DNA of 32,265 bases from an uncultured bacterium. GTDB lineage: Bacteria; UBP6; UBA1177; JAKLFG01. A model generated the notes under the pieces. It made no database searches. It saw nothing but the letters and a program-made list of their open reading frames with translations, and had not been told where the DNA came from. This document shows positions 7,717 to 16,475 of this stretch, piece by piece. The position numbers and the translations under genes are program-made. Position 1 is the stretch's first letter. Each line of letters begins with the position of its first letter. Location of the stretch: NCBI GenBank assembly GCA_937871295.1, contig CALMRE010000157.1:1-32265 (forward strand). Reading direction: 5' to 3'.

Positions 7717-9623
7717 GGACCATTATGATCGCCATCATGCTCACCGCGCTTTTCGGCGCCTGTTCGTCGGCAGCGCCGCAGGGCGAGGCGGCCCCGCAGA
7801 AGGACCGCTCGGCCATCCCCGACAAGTACAAATGGAATCCGTCGCACATCTACGCCGAAACGAAGGATTTCGAGGTCGATTTCGAGACCGCCTCGAAACT
7901 CATCCTGCAACTCAAAGGCTTCGCCGGGACGCTCGCCAACAAGGACAGCGCCCGCGCCACCCTCAAGGCCTACTTCGAAGGACTGCGGCTGGTCTACAAT
8001 CTCGACACCTACGCCGGACGGCTCAAGGACAGCGATATGAATGTCGCCGACAATCAGAAACTCGCCGGCCGCGTCGAGACGCTCTATACGAACTTCATGT
8101 CGGCCGCCAGTTTCATCGAACCGGAGATCCTCGCTCTGCCCGAAGAAACGGTGAAGGAATACCTCGCCGATGAATCGTTCAAAGACTTCCGCCGCGCCGT
8201 CAGCGAGATCGTCCGCTGGAAATCGCACACCCTCACCGCCGCCGAGGAAAAGGTGATGGCCGAGTTCACCGGCGTCGCCTACGCCCCCTACGAATCGTAC
8301 ATCACCTTCACCACCGCCGACATGGTGCGTCCCTCTTTCACCTTTACCAGCGGCGAGACCATAACGCTCGACGACCCGATGTATGTGAAATACCGCTCGA
8401 TGCAGGACCCGGCCGACCGCAAACGGCTCTTCGAGGCCTTCTGGGACACCTACGGCCAGTACAAGAACACCTTCTCGAAGACGCTCACCTATCAGACCAA
8501 ATTCTATGTCACGCAGGGGAAGGTGAAGAAATTCGGCTCGTCGCTCGAAAATGTCCTGTTCACCAAGGAACTGCCGCCCGATTTCTACACCATGCTCGTC
8601 GGCCACATCCGTTCGATATTGCCGGCGCTCCACGAATATATGGCGCTCAAGAAAGAGATACTCGGCGTCGACAAGGTCCGTTTTTACGACATGTATGTCC
8701 CGCTCACCCGGAGCGGCTACACCGAGGAGTACTCCTTCGAGAAGGCGGCCGATATCGTCAACGCGGCGGTCGCGGTGATGCCCGACGAATATAAAGAGGC
8801 GATGAAAAAGGGGATGACCCCCGGCGCCGGCTGGATCGATGTCTATCCCTCGAAGGGCAAGGCCGACGGCGGCTACTGCACCGGAGGATCCTATTCGACC
8901 CATCCGTTCGTCCTGCTCAACTGGACCGACGACTACGATTCGCTTTCGGTCCTCGCCCATGAGATGGGCCACGCGATGCATTCCTATTTCTCGAATAAAT
9001 ACCAGCCCTTCCCGAACGCCGACTACAACCTCTTCAACGCCGAGGTCGCCTCGATCTTCAACGAACAACTGCTCACGGCCCACCTTCTCAAGAACGCCAA
9101 AAGCGACGAAGAGAAGATCTTCCTGCTCGACAACTTCATCGAAGCGGCGCGCGGCACCGTGTTCCGCCAGATGCTCTTCGCCGAGTTCGAAAAGAAGTTC
9201 TACGACATCGTCGAGACGGGAACGCCGCTGACCCCCGATGTGATGAACAAGATGTACAAGGAGGTCAACGAAGAATATTACGGCGCGGCCAAGGGGCTCT
9301 ACGAGATGGAGGACCGCTACGCCGCCGAATGGTCCTACATCCCCCATTTTTATTATAATTACTACGTGTTCCAGTATGTCGTCGGCTTCGTCGGCGCCCT
9401 GACCATCGCCACCAAGATACTCGACGGGAGCCTCCCGGCGCAGAAGTATGTCGAAGGGATGCTCATGGCGGGCGGGTCGAAATCGCCGCTCGATATCTTC
9501 CGCGACGCCGGTCTGGATATGACCAGCGACGAACCCTACCAACTCACCGCCAAGATATTCAAGGAACGGCTCGCCGAACTGCGCAAACTCCTCATGGAGC
9601 AGAAAAAGGCGGCCAAGAAGTAA
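7713..9623 (+). CDS. pepF: Oligoendopeptidase F-like M3 metallopeptidase, predicted lipoprotein
   Basis: A 636-residue M3-family zinc peptidase. The HExxH site is HEMGH (416-420), with the third zinc ligand Glu444 in NAEVAS, as in the M3 clan. The overall order (N-terminal helical domain, catalytic domain, C-terminal Tyr-rich segment near 545-560) follows oligoendopeptidase F, usually about 600 residues. The difference is the N-terminus: hydrophobic residues 4-16 and a lipobox ending at Cys17 (LFGACSS). This form is therefore predicted to be exported and lipid anchored, whereas the typical enzyme is cytosolic and degrades short peptides. The ribosome site GGGAGG precedes the ATG, which overlaps the stop of the MMPL gene. 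Context suggests peptide or signal-peptide turnover in the envelope, which is inference. Confidence 0.9.
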   Translation: MRTIMIAIMLTALFGACSSAAPQGEAAPQKDRSAIPDKYKWNPSHIYAETKDFEVDFETASKLILQLKGFAGTLANKDSARATLKAYFEGLRLVYNLDTYAGRLKDSDMNVADNQKLAGRVETLYTNFMSAASFIEPEILALPEETVKEYLADESFKDFRRAVSEIVRWKSHTLTAAEEKVMAEFTGVAYAPYESYITFTTADMVRPSFTFTSGETITLDDPMYVKYRSMQDPADRKRLFEAFWDTYGQYKNTFSKTLTYQTKFYVTQGKVKKFGSSLENVLFTKELPPDFYTMLVGHIRSILPALHEYMALKKEILGVDKVRFYDMYVPLTRSGYTEEYSFEKAADIVNAAVAVMPDEYKEAMKKGMTPGAGWIDVYPSKGKADGGYCTGGSYSTHPFVLLNWTDDYDSLSVLAHEMGHAMHSYFSNKYQPFPNADYNLFNAEVASIFNEQLLTAHLLKNAKSDEEKIFLLDNFIEAARGTVFRQMLFAEFEKKFYDIVETGTPLTPDVMNKMYKEVNEEYYGAAKGLYEMEDRYAAEWSYIPHFYYNYYVFQYVVGFVGALTIATKILDGSLPAQKYVEGMLMAGGSKSPLDIFRDAGLDMTSDEPYQLTAKIFKERLAELRKLLMEQKKAAKK

Positions 9624-9641
9624 CCGGCGCGGAGAAGGTAG

Positions 9642-10613
9642 ATGAAAAAAGGGACTCCCGGATCGCTGTCGGTCGTCGTGCCGATCTACAACGAAGAGGA
9701 AAATGTCGCCGAACTGCACCGGCGGCTGGTATCGGTGCTCGGCACCCTGCCGCGGGAGTGGGAGATCCTCTATGTCGATGACGGTTCGCGCGACGGCGGC
9801 TTCGAACTGCTCAAAGAGGCGGCGGCCGACCTGCCGCGGGTAAGACTCCTCCGCTTCATGCGCAACTACGGCCAGACCGCCGCCATCGCCGCCGGTATCG
9901 ACCATGCGCACGGCGGGATCATCGTCTTTATGGACGCCGACCTGCAGAACGATCCGAAGGATATCCCCCGCCTTCTCGATAAACTCGACGAGGGTTTCGA
10001 CGTGGTGAGCGGCTGGCGCGCCGCGCGTAAGGACGCCTTTCTCAACCGCACCCTGCCGTCGCGCATCGCCAACGCCCTCATCTCGCGCGTCACCGGCTGT
10101 CACCTGCACGATTACGGCTGTACGCTGAAAGCCTACCGGTCCGAATTCCTTAAAGGTTTCACCCTCTACGGCGAAATGCACCGGTTTCTCCCCGCCTACG
10201 CCTACCAGAACGGGGCGCGCATCACCGAACTGCCGGTGGACCACCATCCGCGGACCCGCGGCGTGTCGAAATACGGGATCGAGCGGACCTTCAAGGTGGT
10301 GCTCGACCTGATCACGGTCAAATTCATCAGCACCTACGCCCACAAACCGAGTTACCTGTTCGGGATGGTGGGAATGGCGCTCATCGCCTTGGCGACGCTC
10401 CTTGTCACCTATCTGGTCGTCATGAAACTGGCGACCGGCGCGTCGCTGATCGAATCGCCGCTCCTCCTCATGTCGACCATGTTCGTGATACTCGGGGTGC
10501 AGTCGATATTCCTCGGCCTCATCGCCGAACTGCTGATGCGAACCTACCACGAATCGCAGGATAAGCCCCCATACCGACTCAAGGAAACGGTCAACCTGCC
10601 GGAAAACGACTAG
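9642..10613 (+). CDS. GtrB/DPM1-like polyprenyl-phosphate glycosyltransferase (GT2)
   Basis: A 323-residue family 2 glycosyltransferase. The GT-A fold is shown by VVVPIYNEEENV near the N-terminus, YVDDGSRDGG (about 45-54) and the metal-binding MDADLQNDP (97-105). Two C-terminal transmembrane helices (about 237-260 and 272-297) match GtrB/DPM-type enzymes, which move a sugar from a nucleotide donor to undecaprenyl phosphate on the cytoplasmic face. GGAGAAGG lies upstream of the ATG. It is 18 bases after pepF and ends one base before the asnB-like ATG. A GtrA-type flippase gene is found two genes later, which supports a GtrAB-like glycan modification pathway. Confidence 0.9.
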   Translation: MKKGTPGSLSVVVPIYNEEENVAELHRRLVSVLGTLPREWEILYVDDGSRDGGFELLKEAAADLPRVRLLRFMRNYGQTAAIAAGIDHAHGGIIVFMDADLQNDPKDIPRLLDKLDEGFDVVSGWRAARKDAFLNRTLPSRIANALISRVTGCHLHDYGCTLKAYRSEFLKGFTLYGEMHRFLPAYAYQNGARITELPVDHHPRTRGVSKYGIERTFKVVLDLITVKFISTYAHKPSYLFGMVGMALIALATLLVTYLVVMKLATGASLIESPLLLMSTMFVILGVQSIFLGLIAELLMRTYHESQDKPPYRLKETVNLPEND

Positions 10614-10614
10614 T

Positions 10615-12474
10615 ATGTGCGGTATCGCCGGGTTCGTTGGAACGGGGACGCGCGACGATATCCGCCGGATGACCGATGCGATCAGCCACCGCGGTCCCGA
10701 CGCCGAAGGGTTCTGGCACGATCCGGCCGCCGGGGTCTTCTTCGGGCATCGCCGCCTCTCGATCCTCGATCTTACCGGGGGTTCCCAGCCGATGTCGAGC
10801 GCCGACGGGCGGCTGATCATCGTCTTCAACGGCGAGATATACAACCATCTGACCCTGCGCACCGAACTCGAAAGCGTTGGGGCCCGCTTCTCGACCGACC
10901 ACTCCGACACCGAGGTGCTTCTTCACGGTTACCGCCTCTGGGGCGACGATTTCGTGAACAGACTCAACGGGATGTGGTCCTTCGCGATCTACGACCGCGA
11001 CCGGCGGCGGCTTTTCCTTTCGCGCGACCGATTCGGAAAAAAACCGCTCTTCTATACCCTGCAGAACGGCCTCTTCGCCTTCTCCTCCGAACTTTCGGCG
11101 CTCCGGAACCATGGCGCGCTCCATTTCTCCCGCTCCGAAAAAGCGCTCAAAAAATACTTTGCCTACGGCTACCTGCCGGCGCCGCACACCGTCTTCAGCG
11201 AGGTGCGGAAACTGCCGGGGGGTCATTCTCTGGTTTTCGATATCGCGGCGGGCGCGATCACGGTGAAGAAGTATTGGGCTTTCGAGATCGACCCGTTCGA
11301 AGACGTGCCCGGAAATGCGGAAGATATATGGTGCGAACAGATACGGGATCTTCTGTCGGCGGCGGTGCGGCGGCGGCTCATGTCCGATGTGCCGCTCGGG
11401 GTGTTCCTGAGCGGCGGGATAGACTCTTCGGCGGTGACCGCCTACGCGGTGAAACATGCCGGGGCAGACCGCACGAAGACCTTCTGCATCGGCTTTACCG
11501 AGTCCGATTTCGACGAATCGCACTATGCCTCCAAGGTGGCGAAACTGTTCGGAACGGCGCACCGCGAAGAGATACTTTCGATGGAGATGGCGGGGGGCCT
11601 CGTCCCGGAACTGTCGCGCCGTCTGGATGAACCGATGGGCGACGCATCGCTCCTGCCGACCTACCTCCTGTCGCGGCATACCCGGCGCGAGGTGACGGTC
11701 GCGCTGGGGGGCGACGGCGGCGACGAACTGTTCGCCGGGTACGATCCGTTCCGCGCCCTCGCGGCGGCGGCGGCGTATGACCGTATCATTCCGAAACCAC
11801 TGCATAAAGCGATAACGTTACTAGCCGGGCGCCTGCCGGTGTCGCACCGCTATATGAGTCTCGATTTCAAGATAAAACGGACCCTTCGGGGACTCGATTT
11901 CGACCCGCGACTCTGGAACGCGGTCTGGATGTCAACCCTCCTGCCGGAGCAGTTGACCAGAATCTTCGGCACCCCGACCGATACCGAGGAACTGTACGAG
12001 GAGGCGATCACCTGCTGGGATTCGTGCAAGTCGCCCGATATCGTTGATAAGACCTTGTCTTTCTTTACGAAACTCTACCTGCAGGACGACATCCTCGTCA
12101 AAGGCGACCGGGCCAGCATGATGGTATCGCTCGAGGTCCGCGCCCCCTTCCTCGACATCGAACTGGTTGACCTTGTCCGGCGGATCCCCGCCCGCTACAA
12201 GATACGGAACGGCGTGACGAAATATATTCTCAAGAAAGCGCTCGAACCGGTCCTGCCCAAAGAGATACTCTACCGGAAAAAGAAGGGATTCGGCGTACCG
12301 GTGGGCAAGTGGCTGAAAGAACGGACGCTGGTGGTGACCCAAGAGGAGATGGAGCGGACCGGACTCAATATGTCGTTCATGAACCGTCTCTACGACGACC
12401 ATGTCGCGGGGAAGGCCGATCATCGCCTCTTCCTGTGGAATCTCAAAGTGCTCGGCAGTTGGCTGGAGAGTTAG
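10615..12474 (+). CDS. asnB: AsnB-like glutamine-dependent amidotransferase (asparagine synthetase family)
   Basis: A 619-residue class II glutamine amidotransferase fused to an ATP-pyrophosphatase. It starts MCGIAGF, so the catalytic Cys2 is exposed after Met removal; FNGEIYNH and the glutaminase-domain residues are present. The synthetase P-loop is SGGIDSS (266-272), and GGDGGDELFAGYDPF and DRASMMVSLEVRAPFLD are conserved later motifs. The length fits the AsnB family. Homologues either make asparagine or, inside polysaccharide loci, amidate other carboxylates such as sugar acids. The position between a GtrB-like and a GtrA-like gene favours the second role, but this cannot be settled from sequence alone. 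The start lies one base after the previous stop. Confidence 0.9.
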   Translation: MCGIAGFVGTGTRDDIRRMTDAISHRGPDAEGFWHDPAAGVFFGHRRLSILDLTGGSQPMSSADGRLIIVFNGEIYNHLTLRTELESVGARFSTDHSDTEVLLHGYRLWGDDFVNRLNGMWSFAIYDRDRRRLFLSRDRFGKKPLFYTLQNGLFAFSSELSALRNHGALHFSRSEKALKKYFAYGYLPAPHTVFSEVRKLPGGHSLVFDIAAGAITVKKYWAFEIDPFEDVPGNAEDIWCEQIRDLLSAAVRRRLMSDVPLGVFLSGGIDSSAVTAYAVKHAGADRTKTFCIGFTESDFDESHYASKVAKLFGTAHREEILSMEMAGGLVPELSRRLDEPMGDASLLPTYLLSRHTRREVTVALGGDGGDELFAGYDPFRALAAAAAYDRIIPKPLHKAITLLAGRLPVSHRYMSLDFKIKRTLRGLDFDPRLWNAVWMSTLLPEQLTRIFGTPTDTEELYEEAITCWDSCKSPDIVDKTLSFFTKLYLQDDILVKGDRASMMVSLEVRAPFLDIELVDLVRRIPARYKIRNGVTKYILKKALEPVLPKEILYRKKKGFGVPVGKWLKERTLVVTQEEMERTGLNMSFMNRLYDDHVAGKADHRLFLWNLKVLGSWLES

Positions 12475-12885
12475 ATGGGAGTTCGGTTTCCCGTTAATGA
12501 GCAGGTCGCGAAAGAGGCGGCGCGTTTTCTGGTGGTCGGACTGGCGAACACCGCGCTTACCCTTGCGATCATTTTCGTTCTACTCCGGTTCGGGAGTTCG
12601 CTTCTGACGGCCAATATCATCGGCTACGGCACCGGATTTATTAATAGTTTCGTCTGGAACCGCCGCTGGACCTTCCGGAGCAGCGGAGATGTGTGGCGAG
12701 AAACGATGGTCTATTCGGTGGTCTGGGTCGTCTGTTATCTGCTCCAGATGGTGGCGTTGCTCCTCTCGGCGCGGTGGCTCGGGCTATCCGATATCCTCAG
12801 CACCCTTATCGCGATGCTCTTCTTTACCGGCCCGAATTATCTGGGGAATCGACTCTTCACCTTCCGGGCTGACCGCGCGGCATAA
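12475..12885 (+). CDS. GtrA-like membrane protein
   Basis: A 136-residue protein with four hydrophobic segments (about 20-40, 43-60, 80-100, 105-125). It carries the family signature NRRWTF (Asn60-Phe65 region) and the C-terminal counterpart GNRLFTF. GtrA-family proteins are proposed to flip polyprenyl-phosphate sugars for lipopolysaccharide or cell-wall glycan decoration. The ATG follows the asnB-like stop directly (TAGATG), so translation is probably coupled. It is the last gene of the operon, and its 3' end overlaps the convergent spermidine-synthase-like gene by 29 bases. Confidence 0.88.
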   Translation: MGVRFPVNEQVAKEAARFLVVGLANTALTLAIIFVLLRFGSSLLTANIIGYGTGFINSFVWNRRWTFRSSGDVWRETMVYSVVWVVCYLLQMVALLLSARWLGLSDILSTLIAMLFFTGPNYLGNRLFTFRADRAA

Positions 12886-14905
12886 CGAGCGCAGCGAACA
12901 TCCCGATGAGCGCCAGCACCCCCGCTGCGGCGATGGAGGATCGCAGATCATAGAGCGGCAGGATCGCCGCGCCGAACAGCAGTCCGCAGAGCGCCGCCCC
13001 CGCGAGATCGGCGACATAGAACGCCGTGCCCGAAGATCGCTCTTTCCCATAGTTCCGGGTTAGGTTTCCGATCGACAGACCGCCTAAAAGTCCGACGATC
13101 AAATCAAGCGCCACGTAGCCCGTAGCGCCGAGCGACCGGTCGGCGACCCACAGAAGCGCGGTGGCAAGGAGAGCCAGCGCCGCGATAGGCAACAAAGAAC
13201 TATATGATATCATACGGGATACTGACACTCCGGCGGTGGTGCCGAGCATAAAGGAGACGGTAAAAAGGGCGATAAAATGATAGATCTGTCCCACCTGCAC
13301 CTGCAGAAGCGTCATGAGGGCGAGTTGCAGGACAAAGGCGCTGCCGCTCACACAGAAGATCGCCCCACTCTGCGCCGGGGCCATCCGCCGCCGGAAGAAA
13401 AAGGCGATACCGGCGGCACAAAGGGTCGCAAAAGCGCCCGTTATCAGGAAGAAGAACAGCGGGCGGGCAGGCAGTGCGGTAATGACGGCGGGAAGCGGCG
13501 CGCCCAGACGGCGGGCGGTGTGACGGAGCGTCTCGAAGTAGGCGGCAGGGGTGAGCAGGCGGTTCTCGCGGGTCGCCGCCCGTTTCACCGCCGCGGTGGT
13601 CAACTGCCGGCGCATCGGCTCGAAAATGTCCTGCACCAGCGCCCCGTTGAACCAAGTCCCGTTCAGGCGGTTCCGTTCCATCCGTTCGATCACCACCGCA
13701 GGGTCGGCGGTCGGAAAATCGTTGTCTGCCGCGGCCCACAGATGATGGTCGGCCGGAACGAGAACAACTTCCCGAAATACTTCTTGAAGCGCCTTTTGCA
13801 CCGAACGGTTGAGCGCCGCCGTTTCGGGGGCCAGCATCCCCCGTCCGCCCGACAGGCCGACGACGATCACCGCGCCGGGGCCGTTGTGTTCCCGGAGGAA
13901 GTGGAAGAATTCGCGCGAGAAGAAACGGGAAAGCATCACCGAGGATGGATCGGGAAGGTCGATGATGATGAGTTCCTGCGGCGGCAAAGCGGTCATGACC
14001 GCGACCGGTTCCCCGGAACGAAGAATTACATTTTTCCCAAAAATATCGGTCGGATATATCTCGAACAGCATCGGTTCCTGCTCGATGACGGTGATGGTTG
14101 CGTGCGGCATCCGGGCCGCCAGCGCGACGGCGCTCCCCGATAACAAACCGCCGATGACGGCGATACGATGCGGAGCGGGGTGTTGGGTCAACACAAGTCC
14201 CGCGAATTCTTCCGCCGGTCGGTTCTCCCCGGCGACCCCCGCCGCCTGTCCGTTCCGGAAATAGGCGCGCTGTCCCTCCCGTTCGGTCGCGTCGAGCCGT
14301 CCGTAGCGTCCGTCGCGGGAGAATAGAAGCGTGTCGGGGAAGTAGCGCGCCGCGTAATGATCGCGGTAGACCGGATAGTTCACCGGCGAAAAGAGGTCGA
14401 GGAACAGATAGAACAATAGCGCCCCCGCCGCCATACCGCCCGATTCCATCAGGTAGACCGCGCCGGTCGGTTCGCGCCGATCACGCGCCGCTTCGACGCA
14501 GGCGGGAAAGGCAAGACCGCCGAGTATACACCCGGGGATGATCACCAGCGCCGCGACGGCGACCATCGCCGGTATCGACAGCGCCATACCGGCCACGGGG
14601 CTGAACGAAGCGGCCAGCGGCGCGATGAGAAATAGTTGGCCGACGGCTGCCAGAGACAACGCGATCAGGAGGAACGGCAACACCTTTCCCCGCTGCAGGA
14701 ACGGGAAGAACCGGAATGATATTGAACCGATACCGGTAAAGAGCATCCACAACGAAAGAGCGACCGCGACCACCAGTTCGAACGCCCCGGTCGCGATCAT
14801 CAGTTCCCGGATGAGGATGGTCTGCGTCAGCGCGGTAAGGAGCCCCAGCAGGAACGGGAAAAGGATAGAGCGGCCGAGCTTCCCCGACACTTCACCACCG
14901 GCCAT
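12857..14905 (-). CDS. Polytopic membrane protein with spermidine-synthase-like domain
   Basis: A 682-residue protein. An N-terminal bundle of hydrophobic helices (about 12-190) precedes a soluble Rossmann-like domain: RIAVIGGLLSG (about 245-255), acidic TVIEQEP (about 271-277) and IIIDLPDPSS (about 311-320). These resemble the SAM-binding and catalytic strands of spermidine synthases. A second helix bundle fills the C-terminus. The glycine motif is looser than the canonical GGGDG, so enzyme activity is uncertain. A longer frame begins at 15046, but its first 47 residues overlap the upstream radical SAM gene and look like out-of-frame coding. I chose the ATG at 14903-14905, which overlaps the upstream stop by 14 bases. 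Fused membrane spermidine-synthase-like proteins are common but uncharacterised. Coupling with the radical SAM gene suggests a shared, unknown pathway. Confidence 0.75.
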   Translation of the reverse strand: MAGGEVSGKLGRSILFPFLLGLLTALTQTILIRELMIATGAFELVVAVALSLWMLFTGIGSISFRFFPFLQRGKVLPFLLIALSLAAVGQLFLIAPLAASFSPVAGMALSIPAMVAVAALVIIPGCILGGLAFPACVEAARDRREPTGAVYLMESGGMAAGALLFYLFLDLFSPVNYPVYRDHYAARYFPDTLLFSRDGRYGRLDATEREGQRAYFRNGQAAGVAGENRPAEEFAGLVLTQHPAPHRIAVIGGLLSGSAVALAARMPHATITVIEQEPMLFEIYPTDIFGKNVILRSGEPVAVMTALPPQELIIIDLPDPSSVMLSRFFSREFFHFLREHNGPGAVIVVGLSGGRGMLAPETAALNRSVQKALQEVFREVVLVPADHHLWAAADNDFPTADPAVVIERMERNRLNGTWFNGALVQDIFEPMRRQLTTAAVKRAATRENRLLTPAAYFETLRHTARRLGAPLPAVITALPARPLFFFLITGAFATLCAAGIAFFFRRRMAPAQSGAIFCVSGSAFVLQLALMTLLQVQVGQIYHFIALFTVSFMLGTTAGVSVSRMISYSSLLPIAALALLATALLWVADRSLGATGYVALDLIVGLLGGLSIGNLTRNYGKERSSGTAFYVADLAGAALCGLLFGAAILPLYDLRSSIAAAGVLALIGMFAALVMPRGQPGR

Positions 14906-15995
14906 GTATCTTCTCGCCGCAGAAGGGACATTTCCCCTCTTTGAGGCGGTTCTCGCCGACCGCAAAGCCGTCCCGTTCGATGAGCCGTTTTTTGCACTTA
15001 GGACAGAAGGTATCTTCCCCCTCTTCGGTCGCGATATTGCCGACATAGACGAACTTCAGCCCCTCCTTCAACGCCGCCACCCGGGCGGCGGCAAGCTTCG
15101 CCGGCGGGGTCGGCGCCCGGGCGGTCAGTTTGTACTTGGGAAAAAATCGCGAAAAGTGGAGCGGTGTATCGGCGCCGAGGTTCTCTTTCACCCAGCGCGC
15201 CAGTTTCCGCGTCTCTTCCGGATCGTCGTTGGCGCCGGGGATCACCAGATTGGTCACCTCGAGGAAAACCCCCGCCGTCTTGAGATCCCGCAGGGTATCG
15301 AGCACCGGCTGGAGCCGTCCGGTGGTGTAATCGCGGTAGAATTCGTCGCGGAAGCCCTTGAGATCGATGTTGGCGGCGTCGATATATTTCGCCAGTTCGA
15401 ACAGCGGTTTCTCATTGATGTAGCCGCACGAGACGAGAATGGTCTTGATCCTCTTTTCGTGCGCCAGTTTGGCGATATCGCGCATGTATTCGAAAAAGAC
15501 CGCCGGTTCGGTGTAGGTGAACGATATGCTGTCGCTCCCGTTCTTTTTCGCCAACGCCACCACCTGCGCCGGGGTCATATCGTACGGCGTCACGCTGTCG
15601 GGGGTCGCCTGCGATATCTCCCAGTTCTGGCAGAAATTGCAGTTCAGGTTACAGCCGGCGGTCGCCAGCGACAGCGTTTTGGTGCCGGGGCGGAAATGGA
15701 AGAGCGGTTTTTTCTCGACCGGATCGTTGTTGAGCGCCACCGGCTGACCGTAGACCAGCGAATAGAGCGTCCCCTTGATGTTGCGCCGCACTTTGCAGAT
15801 GCCGGTCTGCCCGTCGGAGAGTGTGCAGAAGTGCGGACAGAGCTCACAGCGCACCTTGTTGCCGGGGAGAGAGACCGTATATTCGGCCTTGCGCAGGAGC
15901 GACACCTCGTCGGGCGACCGCCCCGCAAGATAGAACAGCGCCGGGGTCAGCAGGAGGATAAGCGCTACGAGGATGAGACGCGTCACGCGGTTCAT
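14892..15995 (-). CDS. amrS: AmrS-type (AmmeMemoRadiSam) radical SAM enzyme with N-terminal membrane anchor
   Basis: A 367-residue protein. The radical SAM cluster motif is CxxxCxxC at Cys115, Cys119 and Cys122 in AGCNLNCNFCQNWEIS. Before it is the family-typical cysteine cluster CELCPHFC...GICKVR (Cys50, 53, 57, 67), then LYSLVYGQPVAL and EKKPLFHF. The C-terminus ends in a zinc-ribbon-like pair, CPKC (331-334) and CPFC (356-359). The family is found with AmmeMemoRadiSam system proteins; its reaction is unknown. The oddity is a clear hydrophobic helix at residues 7-24 before the catalytic part, with Arg on the N-terminal side, so the catalytic domain may face outward or the helix may only anchor it. 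Ribosome site GGGGAGG lies about ten bases upstream. The gene begins 27 bases after the PilZ stop. Confidence 0.87.
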   Translation of the reverse strand: MNRVTRLILVALILLLTPALFYLAGRSPDEVSLLRKAEYTVSLPGNKVRCELCPHFCTLSDGQTGICKVRRNIKGTLYSLVYGQPVALNNDPVEKKPLFHFRPGTKTLSLATAGCNLNCNFCQNWEISQATPDSVTPYDMTPAQVVALAKKNGSDSISFTYTEPAVFFEYMRDIAKLAHEKRIKTILVSCGYINEKPLFELAKYIDAANIDLKGFRDEFYRDYTTGRLQPVLDTLRDLKTAGVFLEVTNLVIPGANDDPEETRKLARWVKENLGADTPLHFSRFFPKYKLTARAPTPPAKLAAARVAALKEGLKFVYVGNIATEEGEDTFCPKCKKRLIERDGFAVGENRLKEGKCPFCGEKIHGRW

Positions 15996-16022
15996 GGGGT
16001 CTGGCCTCCCCGCTGGCTGTTG

Positions 16023-16397
16023 TCAGACCGGCTTGTTCTGGCGGATGTAGAACTCGATGGTCTCGCGGTCCTCGATACTCAGATCGAGGAACGACAGCCC
16101 CATGCCCGGATCGGTCCCGGCCGGCAGGTTCGGCGAAGGCGGCCGCAGCCAGCGGACCTCGGCGTGTCCCGATATCTGGCGCCGCTCCATCACGAACGAA
16201 AGGCGGAGGCGGGTGCCGAGAGGAAGCATCTGTTTTGTGGCGATGAAGAGGCCGCCGGAGCTGATGTCCTGCATGATGCCCGGGAAAAAGTCGTTCGGAG
16301 CCTCACCGGAAAGAGCGAAAGCCACCGACAGTTCCAGTTCGATGCGCGGACTTTTTCGCTTGTCGACCATCGGGTCGCGCTTCTGTTCGTTGGCCAT
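16023..16397 (-). CDS. PilZ-domain protein (second paralogue)
   Basis: A 124-residue single-domain PilZ protein with the c-di-GMP motif RKSPR (Arg14, Arg18) and DISSGG (44-49). The start ATG (16395-16397) is preceded by AAGGGGAG; a longer frame from 16448 would run through the promoter and is rejected. The order of conserved pieces matches the PilZ paralogue at 4818-5216, including HAEV-x-WLR and DPGMGL near the C-terminus, so the two arose by duplication. It heads a minus-strand unit with the AmrS-like and spermidine-synthase-like genes. A role in c-di-GMP control of that unit's products is inference. Confidence 0.9.
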   Translation of the reverse strand: MANEQKRDPMVDKRKSPRIELELSVAFALSGEAPNDFFPGIMQDISSGGLFIATKQMLPLGTRLRLSFVMERRQISGHAEVRWLRPPSPNLPAGTDPGMGLSFLDLSIEDRETIEFYIRQNKPV

Positions 16398-16430
16398 GAT
16401 ACTCCCCTTTCCAGAGTTGACGGACAACGG

Positions 16431-16459
16431 AGTATATGGTGGTTGCAAGAAGAAAGCAA
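16431..16459 (-). promoter_or_regulatory. Promoter of the second PilZ operon
   Basis: On the minus strand TTGCTT (plus 16454-16459), a 17-bp spacer and TATACT (16431-16436) lie 33 bases before the start, immediately after the stop of the kinase-like gene. The -35 box and the distance to the start match the promoter of the first PilZ operon. Confidence 0.62.
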
Positions 16460-16475
16460 TACGGGGGAAGATTTT

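Noticed and set aside
5161-10910. Very long minus-strand open frames (about 757 and 1075 codons) opposite the MMPL, pepF and GT2 genes
   Set aside because: They are His/Arg/Glu/Gly-rich mirror frames produced by GC-rich codon bias; the plus-strand frames have clear domains and ribosome sites.
14906-15046. N-terminal extension of the spermidine-synthase-like protein
   Set aside because: The 47 extra residues are the out-of-frame reading of the AmrS 3' end and carry no hydrophobic or conserved pattern; the ATG at 14905 gives a normal membrane N-terminus.
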